This document shows positions 45,582 through 54,105 of a stretch of DNA of 64,000 nt, in pieces. The position numbers were made by a program, and so were the translations under genes. Origin of the DNA: Amorphus sp040750475 (GTDB lineage Bacteria; Pseudomonadota; Alphaproteobacteria; Rhizobiales; Amorphaceae); contig NZ_JABJVY010000018.1 in assembly GCF_040750475.1 (NCBI RefSeq), forward strand, positions 1 to 64,000, written 5' to 3'. A model generated the notes under the pieces. That model saw nothing but the letters and a program-made list of their open reading frames with translations. It was not told the DNA's origin and did not search any database. Each line of letters begins with the position of its first letter. The stretch's first letter is position 1.

Positions 45582-47573
45582 CTATTCCGCGGCCTGAGAG
45601 AGAGGATCCGCGCCGGCCGGCGAGAACGTCTCGGCGTCGATGATCTTCACCGTCGCCTCGATCACGCCCTTGCGGCCGTCCTCGAAGGTCACCTCGGTCG
45701 CGACGAACTTCTCCGTCGAGCCGTCATAGAGGGCCTCGATCAGCGGCTGATAGCGTTCGGCGATGTAGCGCCGGCGCACCTTCTGCGTACGGGTCAGCTC
45801 GCCGTCGTCGGCATCGAGCTCCTTGTGCAGCACGAGGAAGCGGCGGATCTGAGCGGAGGCCATCATCGGCTCGTTCGCGAGGTCGCGGTTCACCTGCGCC
45901 ACGTGCTCCGCCATCATCTCGTAGATGCGCGGAAGGCCGGCGAGCTCCTGGTAGCTGGCATAAGAGACGTTGTTGCGCTCAGCCCAGCTTCCCACCGCGA
46001 TCAGGTCGATATTGAGGAACACGGCCACGTAGTCGCGCTCGTGCCCGAACGCGACCGCCTCCTTCACGTTCGGGAAGAATTTGAGCTTGTTTTCGATATA
46101 TTTCGGCGCAAACAGGCCGCCATCGACGAGCCGGCCAACATCCTTGGCTCGGTCGATGATCTTAAGCTGGCCATCGGCGGTGAAGATGCCGGCATCGCCG
46201 GTGTGAACCCAGCCGTCCTCGGTCTTGGTCTCGCGGGTTGCCTCGTCGTTCTTGTAGTAGCCCAGGAAGACGCCGGGCGAGCGGAACATCACCTCACCGC
46301 TTTCGGCAATCTCCACCTCGACGCCGGGCGGCGGCGTGCCGACTGTCTCCGCGTCAATCGCCCCATCGGGCTGCATGGTGATGTAGACGCTTGCCTCGGT
46401 CTGCCCGTAGAGCTGCTTCAGGTTCATGCCGAGCGAGCGGTAAAAGCGGAAGATCTCCGGCCCGATCGCCTCGCCGGCCGTGTAACCGACCCGGATCCGG
46501 GTAAAGCCCATCCGGTTCTTCAACGGCCCGTAGACCAGGAGTTCGCCGAGCCGGTAGAGCAGCCGGTCGCCAAGCGGCACCTGATCGCCGTCGAGAATCC
46601 GTTCGCCGACCTTGCGCGCGTGGCGCATCAAGGCATGGAACATCCAGCGCTTGGCTGCGCTGGCATCCTCCATGCGCACCATGATCGCCGTCAGCAGCGT
46701 CTCATAGACCCGGGGCGGCGCGAAAAAATAGGTCGGCGCGATCTCGCGGCGGTCGTCGTTGACCGTCTCCGGGCTCTCCGGGCAGCAGACGCAGTAGCCG
46801 GCGACATAGCTCTGGGCATAGGAGAACATGTGGTCGCCGACCCAGGCGAGCGGCAGATAGGCGATCACCTCCTCGTCGGGACCGAACTTGTCGAAAATAT
46901 TGGCATTTTGAGCCGAGATCACGAGATTGTCGTGGGAGAGCATCACCCCTTTCGGCTTGCCGGTGGTGCCGGAGGTGTAAAGCATTACGGCGAGATCCGC
47001 GCCTTTGTGGGTCGCAATGCCCCGCTCCCAGTCCTCCGCACGTCGCGGCGCGGCGGCAAGCGCGGTGTCGGCGAGCGCCTGAACGTCCTCGTAGCTCTTC
47101 AACCGGGTGTGGTCGTAGTCGCGCAAGCCTCGCGGATCGTCGTAAACGACGAGCTCGATCGTGGGCACCTCGGCCGCGATCGCGACCACCTTGTCGACCT
47201 GCTCCTGGTCCTCGCAGACGGCCGCCTTCACCTCCGCATGATCGAGGACAAAGGCCATCTCTTCGGCGACGGAATCGGCATAGACGGGGATCGGCACGCC
47301 GCCGAAAGCCTGGACGGCCGCGAAGGTCCAGTAGAGCCGGGGCCGGTTCTGGCCGACGACGGCCACCCGGTCGCCGGCACCGAGGCCAAGTTCGGTTAGC
47401 CCGATGGAAAAGCGGCGCACTTCCTGCAGCACCTGGCTCCACGTCCAGGTCTGCCAGATGCCGAGATCCTTTTCGCGCATGGCCGGACGTGCGGCCATCT
47501 CACGCGCATTGCGAACGAGAAGCTTCGGCAGCGTGTCATAGCTGCCGTCAGCGGTCGCGACCGCTCGGTTCAT
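45582..47573 (-). CDS. Long-chain acyl-CoA synthetase family protein
   Basis: 663 residues of the adenylate-forming superfamily, long-chain type by length. Core motifs are MLYTSGTTGKPKGVMLSHDN (P-loop), YGQTEASVYITMQPDG, GWVHTGDAGIF and DRAKDVGRLVDGG. It activates a carboxylic acid with ATP and CoA. First gene of the operon with livG-livH-livM, so the imported solute is probably trapped by CoA ligation. Such transporter-linked synthetases are often annotated for long-chain fatty or aryl acids. Confidence 0.9.
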   Translation of the reverse strand: MNRAVATADGSYDTLPKLLVRNAREMAARPAMREKDLGIWQTWTWSQVLQEVRRFSIGLTELGLGAGDRVAVVGQNRPRLYWTFAAVQAFGGVPIPVYADSVAEEMAFVLDHAEVKAAVCEDQEQVDKVVAIAAEVPTIELVVYDDPRGLRDYDHTRLKSYEDVQALADTALAAAPRRAEDWERGIATHKGADLAVMLYTSGTTGKPKGVMLSHDNLVISAQNANIFDKFGPDEEVIAYLPLAWVGDHMFSYAQSYVAGYCVCCPESPETVNDDRREIAPTYFFAPPRVYETLLTAIMVRMEDASAAKRWMFHALMRHARKVGERILDGDQVPLGDRLLYRLGELLVYGPLKNRMGFTRIRVGYTAGEAIGPEIFRFYRSLGMNLKQLYGQTEASVYITMQPDGAIDAETVGTPPPGVEVEIAESGEVMFRSPGVFLGYYKNDEATRETKTEDGWVHTGDAGIFTADGQLKIIDRAKDVGRLVDGGLFAPKYIENKLKFFPNVKEAVAFGHERDYVAVFLNIDLIAVGSWAERNNVSYASYQELAGLPRIYEMMAEHVAQVNRDLANEPMMASAQIRRFLVLHKELDADDGELTRTQKVRRRYIAERYQPLIEALYDGSTEKFVATEVTFEDGRKGVIEATVKIIDAETFSPAGADPLSQAAE

Positions 47574-47734
47574 CCACTGTTTCCACCCTCTAGCGATCCC
47601 CGGCTTCCGTTGTCGGAATGCCTTGTCGAGACCGATCTTGTCGTTACCTTGGAGCTAAGCCGACCAGAGCGCGCAAATCAAGGGGGGTGGAAGACCATTG
47701 GTCGTCTTAGAAATCATCGGCACAGACGCACATG

Positions 47735-47745
47735 CTGCACCGCAA
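47735..47745. promoter_or_regulatory. PhaR-like operator candidate upstream of the patatin gene
   Basis: CTGC-ACC-GCAA lies about 80 bases before the patatin gene start. The known PhaR consensus is CTGC-N3/4-GCAG, so there is one mismatch. A related site is in the ecm/ccr promoter region (58406-58416). This is a pattern match only. Confidence 0.3.
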
Positions 47746-47823
47746 AATGCCCTTTCTCCAACGGCATGAAACGATTATGGTCGGTCCGCTTGAGCCGATT
47801 TCGCTGCAGAGAGGAAACCGCGC

Positions 47824-48999
47824 ATGCCCGATCCGACCCCTGAGGAAATGGCGTCTGGCGATCCGTTCGGCGAATGTCGAAAACAGATCGACAAGAACTA
47901 CAAGACGACCGCTCTCGTTCTGCAGGGCGGAGGTGCTCTCGGGTCCTATCAGGCCGGCGTCTATCAGGTCCTGAACGAGGCCAAGATAGACATCGATTGG
48001 GTTGCAGGCATCTCCATCGGTGCGATCAACGCGGCGATCATCGCCGGCAACCCGCCGGAGCGGCGGGTGGAACGGCTGCAAAGCTTCTGGAACCGGGTGA
48101 CGAGCGGCATCAACTGGCCGCACATTCCCGACGGCGACGATATCCGGGCCGCCTACAATCAGGTCGCCTCCATGGCGGTTATGGCGTTCGGGGTGCCGGG
48201 CTTCTTCCAGCCTCGCCTGCCGACGCCGCACTTCCACCCCGCCGGATCGACCGCCGCGCTCAGCTACTATGATACCACTGCGCTGAAGCACACGCTCGAG
48301 GATCTGGTCGATTTCGACTATCTGAACAACGGCCCGGTGCGCCTGTCGGTTGGCGCGGTGAACGTGCGTAGCGGCAACTTCGCCTATTTCGACACCGCCG
48401 ACCGCAAGATCGGACCGGAGCACATCATGGCGTCCGGCGCGCTCCCACCCGGCTTCCCGCCTGTGGAGATCGAAGGCGAGCTCTACTGGGACGGCGGCCT
48501 CGTCTCCAACACGCCACTCTCCTACATCATCGATTCCGGCAAGTACGATCGCACCCTGGTGTTTCAGGTCGACCTGTTCAGCGCCCGCGGTCCGCGGCCG
48601 CGCAACCTCCAGGACATCTCGGAGCGGGAGAAGGACATCCGATTCTCCAGCCGGACCCGTCTCAACACCAACATGTTCCGCCGCATCCAAGAGGCGCGCC
48701 AGGCGGTGAGCAAGCTGCTCGACTCACTGCCCGATGAGCTGAGAGAAAGTCCGGAGGCCAAACGGCTCAAGTCGTTCGGTCTGAAGGCGAGCGTCAACGT
48801 CTTCCACCTGATCTACCGGCGCAAGCTCTACGATCAGGCGTTCAAGGACTACGAGTTCTCGCGCAACACCATGGTCGACCACTGGAAGACCGGCGCCTCG
48901 ACCATGCGCCGTACGCTGCGCCACACCGACTGGTTCGATCCGCCGGATCCGGAGGTCGGGTTCGTCACCCACGACGTCGACCGGGAAGCGGAAGACTGA
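47824..48999 (+). CDS. Patatin-like phospholipase with DUF3734 C-terminus
   Basis: 391 residues. The patatin domain has the oxyanion-hole LVLQGGGALGSYQAGVYQVL, nucleophile elbow GISIGAIN (Ser) and catalytic Asp in WDGGLVSNTPL. The C-terminal part (RKLYDQAFKDYEFSRNTMVD, then HWKTGASTMRRTLRH) corresponds to the DUF3734 extension. The next gene is acetoacetate decarboxylase, an arrangement known from polyhydroxybutyrate/ketone-body loci of rhizobia. The ATG at 47824 follows GAGAGGAAAC. A lipase or storage-polymer role is inferred. Confidence 0.9.
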   Translation: MPDPTPEEMASGDPFGECRKQIDKNYKTTALVLQGGGALGSYQAGVYQVLNEAKIDIDWVAGISIGAINAAIIAGNPPERRVERLQSFWNRVTSGINWPHIPDGDDIRAAYNQVASMAVMAFGVPGFFQPRLPTPHFHPAGSTAALSYYDTTALKHTLEDLVDFDYLNNGPVRLSVGAVNVRSGNFAYFDTADRKIGPEHIMASGALPPGFPPVEIEGELYWDGGLVSNTPLSYIIDSGKYDRTLVFQVDLFSARGPRPRNLQDISEREKDIRFSSRTRLNTNMFRRIQEARQAVSKLLDSLPDELRESPEAKRLKSFGLKASVNVFHLIYRRKLYDQAFKDYEFSRNTMVDHWKTGASTMRRTLRHTDWFDPPDPEVGFVTHDVDREAED

Positions 49000-49116
49000 G
49001 ACGTTTGCGCGTTGCGGCGGGCCTCAGAGGCCGCCTAACAAGGGCGGCACGATCCGGGTCCGCACGCTTATTTGGACAGCCTTTCGCCCTCGCGTTCTTC
49101 TCAGCGGAGCTCAACC

Positions 49117-49857
49117 ATGATCAGCGAAGACACCATCCGAAGCAAAGCCTTCGCGATGCCCTTTACCTCGCCCGCTTTTCCCAAGGGGCCCTACCGGTTC
49201 ACGAACCGCGAGTTCTTCATCGTCACCTACCGGACCGACCCTGAAGCGCTTGCCCAGGTGGTGCCGGCGCCGCTGGAGATCGCCGAGCCGATCGTGAAAT
49301 ACGAGTTCATCCGCATGCCGGACTCCAACGGCTTCGGCGACTACACCGAGTCCGGCCAGGTGATCCCGGTCACCTACAAGGGACAAAAGGGCGCCTACGT
49401 CCACTCCATGTACCTGGACGACGGCCCGCCGATCCTGGGCGGTCGCGAGCTCTGGGGCTTTCCGAAAAAGTACGCCAAGCCAACCATGCAGGTCTTCAAG
49501 GAGACGCTTGTGGGCACGCTCGATTTCGGGCCGGTCCGCGTCTGCACGGCCACCATGGGCTACAAGCATGCCGACCTGGCGGAAGCCGACGTCATGCCGT
49601 CGCTGACGGCGCCGAACTTCCTCCTGAAGATCGTGCCGCATGTCGACGGCACCGCCCGCGTCTGCGAGCTGGTGAAGTACCACATGACCGACATCGTCTT
49701 CAAAGGTGCCTGGACCGGACCGGCCTCGATCGAGCTGGCGCACCATGCACTGGCGCCGGTTGCCAGCCTGCCGGTGGTCGAGGTGCTGGGTGCGACCCAC
49801 ATCCTCTCCGACCTGACCCTTGGACTCGGCGAAGTCGTCCACGACTATCTGGCCTGA
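49117..49857 (+). CDS. adc: Acetoacetate decarboxylase
   Basis: 246 residues, family-typical. The N-terminal MPFTSPAFPKGPYRFTNREF matches ADC. The Schiff-base Lys lies in GGRELWGFPKKYAKP, with the conserved Glu preceding it (MYLDDGPPILGGRE). It converts acetoacetate to acetone and CO2. The ATG at 49117 follows AGCGGAG. It lies 117 bases after the patatin gene on the same strand. No 3-hydroxybutyrate dehydrogenase gene follows, unlike in some rhizobia. Confidence 0.93.
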   Translation: MISEDTIRSKAFAMPFTSPAFPKGPYRFTNREFFIVTYRTDPEALAQVVPAPLEIAEPIVKYEFIRMPDSNGFGDYTESGQVIPVTYKGQKGAYVHSMYLDDGPPILGGRELWGFPKKYAKPTMQVFKETLVGTLDFGPVRVCTATMGYKHADLAEADVMPSLTAPNFLLKIVPHVDGTARVCELVKYHMTDIVFKGAWTGPASIELAHHALAPVASLPVVEVLGATHILSDLTLGLGEVVHDYLA

Positions 49858-49868
49858 TACCGAAAGGT

Positions 49869-49896
49869 GCGGCGCCGGATAGACCTCCGGCGCCGC
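49869..49896. terminator. Terminator hairpin between adc and the convergent glyoxalase-type gene
   Basis: GCGGCGCCGGA and TCCGGCGCCGC pair perfectly over eleven bases with a six-base loop, followed on the plus strand by GGTTTCT. It lies 11 bases after the adc stop and just before the opposing stop, so it could serve both genes. Confidence 0.75.
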
Positions 49897-49901
49897 GGTT
49901 T

Positions 49902-50279
49902 CTATCGTGCCTGCCCGATATCGATCCGGTTGCCGTCCGGGTCGGCGAGGACGAAGGCCCTGAGGCCAAAGTCCTTATCCTTCAAGCCCTTGACGATCCG
50001 CACCCCGTTTTCCTGACAGAGCGCGTGCAGCGCGTCGACGTCCTCCACCATCATATGGGCGACGTTGAACGGGCCGCCCTTGTGGTCGCGGTGGAGCGTG
50101 AGGTGAAGTTCGGCGGCGTCGCGGCGCAGAATCACGAAGCCCACCGGGCTGCCGTTCTCAAACACCTTCTGAAACCCCAGGACGTCGACATAGAACGCCA
50201 GAGCGCGGGCCATATCGCTCACGGGCACCGTGGCGGCGATCCGTCCGAACCGGATGGAATGGGGGGTGTCGTGGGACAT
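49902..50279 (-). CDS. Glyoxalase/bleomycin-resistance/extradiol-fold protein
   Basis: 125 residues, one VOC-superfamily domain made of two beta-alpha-beta-beta-beta units (ATVPVSDMARALAFYVDVLG; FVLADPDGNRIDIGQ). ELHLTLH and the final DGNRIDI supply likely metal-site residues, but a bleomycin-resistance-like binding role is equally possible. The ATG at 50279 behind GAGGAGACG is preferred over an upstream frame. Confidence 0.85.
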   Translation of the reverse strand: MSHDTPHSIRFGRIAATVPVSDMARALAFYVDVLGFQKVFENGSPVGFVILRRDAAELHLTLHRDHKGGPFNVAHMMVEDVDALHALCQENGVRIVKGLKDKDFGLRAFVLADPDGNRIDIGQAR

Positions 50280-50439
50280 CTCACGTCTCCTCGCAGATCC
50301 TGCCCCGCCGCGCCGGACGGTGCCGGACAAGACGAGCGGATCCAGGTTGGGTGCGCGAGACGGTGCTCACGGGAATCTTGTCGCGAATCGGACAAACCGA
50401 TTGAGTTCACAAGCTACGGCATTAGAGGGCGCTTTCCGC

Positions 50440-50490
50440 GCAAATCCCGGAGGGAAAACCGGTTCCCACTTTTCCTGAGATTGCTCCTGC
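50440..50490. repeat. Single copy of the GGAAAACCGGTTCCCACTTTTCC-type repeat
   Basis: One unit with GCAAATCCCGGAGGGAAAACC and GGTTCCCACTTTTCCTGAG, related to the tandem arrays at 1-166 and 38961-39121. It lies in the ~300-base gap between the glyoxalase-fold gene and the DUF3775 gene, which holds nothing else recognisable. Confidence 0.7.
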
Positions 50491-50577
50491 GAAGCCAGCG
50501 GACGACCGTCCGCCGGCCGGTCAGGCCGCCTACCCGAAGCCGGTGAGCGCAAGCGAACTCGGCGTGAGGAGCAAAAA

Positions 50578-50988
50578 TTAGAGCTCCAGCGCGTCGAGGC
50601 CAGCTTCCAGATAATCGGCCAGGAGCGGCATCGCCATCAGATAGGTTGCCGTCGGCCCTTCCGCGCGCGCCTGCGCCTCCGAGCGCGCCTGCTCGAACTC
50701 GGAGGCCTCGAAGTCGCCGCGACCGATCCAGGTGATGGCCACCAAATCGGCGGACTCATCGACATTCAAATCGTCGATAAGCTCCTTAAGCTCCTCTTCG
50801 GTAAGGTTGGCTTCCTCTTCTTCTTCCAACCCATCGTGGGCGTGGCTGCGCTCCAGCGTGTCGGGATCGAACTCGGTGTCGTGCTCGCCACCATCGGCGT
50901 AAGTATCGCTCACCTCGGTCGCGATCGTCCGCGCCTTCTCGATGACGCTGCGGACGGTGTCGGGAGAAAGCGTCAGCTCGACGGGCAT
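50578..50988 (-). CDS. DUF3775 domain protein
   Basis: 136 residues, strongly acidic in the middle (residues ~40-75: DTEFDPDTLERSHAHDG, EEEEEANLTEEELKELIDDL). The C-terminal block LVAITWIGRGDFEASEFEQA and YLMAMPLLADYLEAGLDAL is the conserved DUF3775 portion. Small, soluble, no catalytic residues evident. Function unknown. An SD-like AAAGGA lies before the start. Confidence 0.8.
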   Translation of the reverse strand: MPVELTLSPDTVRSVIEKARTIATEVSDTYADGGEHDTEFDPDTLERSHAHDGLEEEEEANLTEEELKELIDDLNVDESADLVAITWIGRGDFEASEFEQARSEAQARAEGPTATYLMAMPLLADYLEAGLDALEL

Positions 50989-51387
50989 CTCGGTGTCCTT
51001 TCGCTGGCCTGCATCGCGGCGGTCCGGAGCGCTCCCCGAACCGTCACGGGCGATTCTGATCTCTTGGAGCCGAAGGACGCCGGAAAGCCGGCTTCCGCGC
51101 CGCCCCCGAACCGCTCGATCGGTCTCCTCACGCCTGACAGATTGCAGGCTGTTGGCGCGCTGGCAAGCGGCAAGCCGATCTCAGTCGCAAGAGGCGGTGT
51201 CGCAGATCGCGGCTTGACCGTCCACCGGCGACGGACTAGGTAACCAAGTCCACCGATCCTGAGCGATCACCGAGACCCGCCGACCGGGACCAGATCCCGG
51301 AGGCCACCACCCGCCAGCGATGCTCGCTCGCGGGTGCGTTTCGCGTTGTTCGGGCATGGTTCGGCGAGAGGACGATTGCGAGGAGCG
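50989..51387. other. Intergenic region upstream of ffh
   Basis: About 400 bases between divergent genes. No gene-like composition and no repeat of the families above. It must contain the ffh promoter; a GAGAGGACGATTGCGAGGAG purine-rich stretch just before 51388 serves as ribosome-binding region. Confidence 0.5.
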
Positions 51388-52914
51388 ATGTTCGAAAGCC
51401 TAAGCGACCGCTTAAGCGGTATCTTCGACCGCCTGACCCGGCGCGGCGCCCTGTCGGCCGAGGACGTCGACGCGGCTCTGCGCGAGATCCGGCGTGCGCT
51501 GTTGGAGGCGGACGTGGCCCTCGAGGTCGTCCGGCCGTTCGTCGAGCGCGTCAAGGAGAAGGCCGTCGGCGTCGAGATCGTCCGCTCCGTCACGCCCGGC
51601 CAGATGGTCGTCAAGATCGTCCACGACGAGCTGGTCGCCACGCTCGGCGAAGAGGCTGTGCCGATCGACCTCAACGCGCCGCCGCCGGTGGCCGTGATGA
51701 TGGTCGGCCTGCAGGGCTCGGGCAAGACGACCACCACCGCCAAGATCGCCAAACGCTTCACCACGCGCGACAAGCGCAAGGTGCTGATGGCCTCGCTCGA
51801 CACCCGCCGCCCCGCCGCCATGGAGCAGCTCAAGGTGCTCGGCGAGGAGAACGGCATCGAGACGCTCAAGATCGTGCCGGGCCAGACGCCGACCCAAATC
51901 GCGGAGCGCGCTCTGACCGCCGCCCGCCTCGGCGGCTATGACGTCGTCATTCTCGACACCGCCGGCCGTCTGCATGTGGACGAGCAGTTGATGCACGAGA
52001 TGGCCGACATCAAGCGCATCGCGAACCCGCACGAGATCCTGCTGGTCGCCGATGCCCTCACCGGCCAGGACGCCGTCAAGGTCGCCCGCTCCTTCGACGA
52101 GCGCGTCGGCGTTACCGGTATCGTGCTGACCCGTGTCGACGGCGACGGCCGCGGCGGCGCGGCGCTCTCCATGCGCGCCGTCACCGGCAAACCGATCAAG
52201 CTGATCGGCGTCGGCGAGCGCGCGGACGCGTTGGAGGACTTCTATCCCAAGCGGATCGCCGACCGAATCCTGGGCATGGGCGACATCGTCAGCCTGGTGG
52301 AAAAGGCGGCGGCCAACGTCGATCAGGAACAGGCCATGGCGATGGCCAAGAAGCTGCAGAAGGGCGGCTTCGACCTGGAAGACCTGAAGAACCAGCTCAA
52401 GCAGATGGAAAAGCTGGGCGGCCTGTCCGGGCTGATGGGCATGATGCCGGGCGTGGGCAAGGCGCGCAAACAGATGGAAGCCGCCGGCGTCGACGACAAG
52501 ATCATCAAGCGCCAGGTCGCCATCATCAATTCCATGACCGCCCAGGAGCGCCGCAAGCCGGAGCTTTTGAAGGCAAGTCGCAAGAAGCGCATCGCCGCCG
52601 GCTCCGGCACCCGCGTCGAGGAGGTCAACAAGCTCCTCAAGATGCACCGCCAGATGTCCGACATGATGAAGTCCATGGGTAAGAAGAAGGGCCTGCTCTC
52701 CTCCATGATGGGCGGTGGCGGCATGCCCAACATGGACCCGGCGGAGCTGGAAAAAATGGCCAAGGAAGGCGGCCTGCCCGGCGGTGGCGCCGGCGGCGGC
52801 ATGCCTCCCGGACTGCCGCCGATGCCGGGCGGCTTCCCCGGCGGCGCCGGCGGTTTGCCGGGCTTGCCCGGTGGCGGACGCGGCCAGCAGAAATTCAAGT
52901 TCAAGAAACGCTGA
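51388..52914 (+). CDS. ffh: Signal recognition particle protein Ffh
   Basis: 508 residues. The N domain starts MFESLSDRLSGIFDRLTRRG. The G domain has GLQGSGKTTTTAKIA (G1), DTRRPAAMEQL, DTAGRLHVDEQL (G3), TRVDGDGRGGAALS (G4) and IGVGERADALEDF (G5). The M domain includes methionine-rich MGMMPGVGKARKQM and the 4.5S RNA-binding SGTRVEEVNKLLKM. A long Gly/Met/Pro-rich tail ends FKFKKR. It delivers nascent membrane proteins to FtsY. Upstream of rpsP-rimM-trmD, as in other alphaproteobacteria. Confidence 0.97.
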   Translation: MFESLSDRLSGIFDRLTRRGALSAEDVDAALREIRRALLEADVALEVVRPFVERVKEKAVGVEIVRSVTPGQMVVKIVHDELVATLGEEAVPIDLNAPPPVAVMMVGLQGSGKTTTTAKIAKRFTTRDKRKVLMASLDTRRPAAMEQLKVLGEENGIETLKIVPGQTPTQIAERALTAARLGGYDVVILDTAGRLHVDEQLMHEMADIKRIANPHEILLVADALTGQDAVKVARSFDERVGVTGIVLTRVDGDGRGGAALSMRAVTGKPIKLIGVGERADALEDFYPKRIADRILGMGDIVSLVEKAAANVDQEQAMAMAKKLQKGGFDLEDLKNQLKQMEKLGGLSGLMGMMPGVGKARKQMEAAGVDDKIIKRQVAIINSMTAQERRKPELLKASRKKRIAAGSGTRVEEVNKLLKMHRQMSDMMKSMGKKKGLLSSMMGGGGMPNMDPAELEKMAKEGGLPGGGAGGGMPPGLPPMPGGFPGGAGGLPGLPGGGRGQQKFKFKKR

Positions 52915-52931
52915 GCGGACTGAGGAAGAGA

Positions 52932-52947
52932 GGGAAACCGGTTTCCC
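52932..52947. repeat. Perfect 16-bp palindrome between ffh and rpsP
   Basis: GGGAAACCGGTTTCCC is fully self-complementary and lies 18 bases after the ffh stop. Its core AAACCGGTTT resembles the GGAAAACCGG part of the local repeat family. It may be a repeat remnant or a weak 3' structure before rpsP. Confidence 0.6.
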
Positions 52948-53032
52948 GCCCCCTCTGTAAGCGACATCCAAAGCCCGCTCTCTAAGAGAACCGAACAACC
53001 GACACGACTGAAGAGCAAGAAAAGGACACCTT

Positions 53033-53434
53033 ATGCCTCTGAAGATCCGTCTTTCCCGCGGCGGCGCCAAGAAGCGTCCGTACTATCGCATCGTCATCGC
53101 CGACGCCCGCTCGCCGCGCGACGGCCGCTTCCTGGAGAAGGTCGGCACCTTCAATCCGCTGCTGCCGAAGGACCATCCGGAGCGCTTCACCCTGGTGGAA
53201 GAGCGCGTAAAGCATTGGCTTGAGGCCGGCGCCCAGCCGACCGATCGCGTGCTGCGCTTCCTGGATGCCGCCGGCATCAAGAGCCGTCCGACCCGTCAGA
53301 ACCCGAAGAAGGGTGAGCCGGGCAAGAAGGCCCAGGAGCGCATCGAGGCTCGCCGCCAGGCTGAGGCCGAAGCCGCCGAAGCGGCTGCCGCTCCGGCCGA
53401 GGCTGCGCCCGCCGAGGAAGCCGCGGCCGAGTAA
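53033..53434 (+). CDS. rpsP: 30S ribosomal protein S16
   Basis: 133 residues. The N-terminal LKIRLSRGGAKKRPYYRIVI, ADARSPRDGRFLEKVGTFNP and AGAQPTDRVLRFLDAAGI are the S16 core. An Ala/Glu-rich C-terminal tail (QAEAEAAEAAAAPAEAAPAE) extends beyond the ~80-residue minimal protein, as is common in this order. It follows ffh and precedes rimM. Confidence 0.97.
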   Translation: MPLKIRLSRGGAKKRPYYRIVIADARSPRDGRFLEKVGTFNPLLPKDHPERFTLVEERVKHWLEAGAQPTDRVLRFLDAAGIKSRPTRQNPKKGEPGKKAQERIEARRQAEAEAAEAAAAPAEAAPAEEAAAE

Positions 53435-53481
53435 CCGGCCGTCGTTCTCGTCCAGGGCCTGTTGATGTGGCAGGCAGCGCC

Positions 53482-54105
53482 ATGAGCAAGCGGCCGTCTC
53501 GTCCCCGCACGCAATCGAAGGCGCGTCCGCGAGAGCGGAAGGGGCCGGCAGTCGATCCGTCCACCTATGTGGCGCTCGCTGAGATCGGGGCGCCGCATGG
53601 GATTCGCGGGTCGGCCCGGATTCGCTTGTTCGGCGAGGACCCCGCGCTTCTTCTGGAGCGCGGGCCATTGCTGCTTGGTGACGGCCGTGAACTGCGGCTC
53701 GTTGCCCTGGAACCACAGGGGTCGCGCATGACCGCACGCTTCGAAGGCGTTCCCGACCGAACGGCCGTGGAAGCGCTTCGCGGCGAAAGGTTGTGGTTGC
53801 CCCGCTCCGCCTTGCCGGAGCTGGAGGACGAGGACACCTTCTATCACGTGGACCTGATCGGACTGGCCGTGGTCGACACCGACGGCGAGGCGATCGGGCG
53901 CGTGCGGACGATCCAGGACTTTGGCGCCGGCGACCTGATCGAGGTCGAACGGGCTGACAAGCCCAGCGTGTTCGTCCCGTTCACGCTTGCCTGCGTGCCC
54001 ACGGTCGACCTGAAGGCCGGCCGCCTGGTGGTCGAACCGCCGGTGGGCCTTCTGGAAGACGCGCCCCCAGAGGACGAGGCCGACGGCGAGGGAGACCACT
54101 CCTGA
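53482..54105 (+). CDS. rimM: Ribosome maturation factor RimM
   Basis: 207 residues. After a basic extension, the RimM N-domain begins VALAEIGAPHGIRGSARIRL. The PRC-barrel domain has DTFYHVDLIGLAVVDTDGEA and GAGDLIEVERADKPSVFVPF. It helps 30S assembly around S19. The ATG at 53482 is preferred over an upstream GTG (53467). Its TGA overlaps the CTG that appears to start trmD. Confidence 0.94.
   Translation: MSKRPSRPRTQSKARPRERKGPAVDPSTYVALAEIGAPHGIRGSARIRLFGEDPALLLERGPLLLGDGRELRLVALEPQGSRMTARFEGVPDRTAVEALRGERLWLPRSALPELEDEDTFYHVDLIGLAVVDTDGEAIGRVRTIQDFGAGDLIEVERADKPSVFVPFTLACVPTVDLKAGRLVVEPPVGLLEDAPPEDEADGEGDHS

Noticed and set aside
43696..45597. 633-codon open frame on the plus strand opposite livH and livG
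   Set aside because: Rich in Arg, His, Asp and Gln with no domain pattern. The opposite strand encodes clear livH and livG. It is an antisense shadow of high-GC coding DNA.
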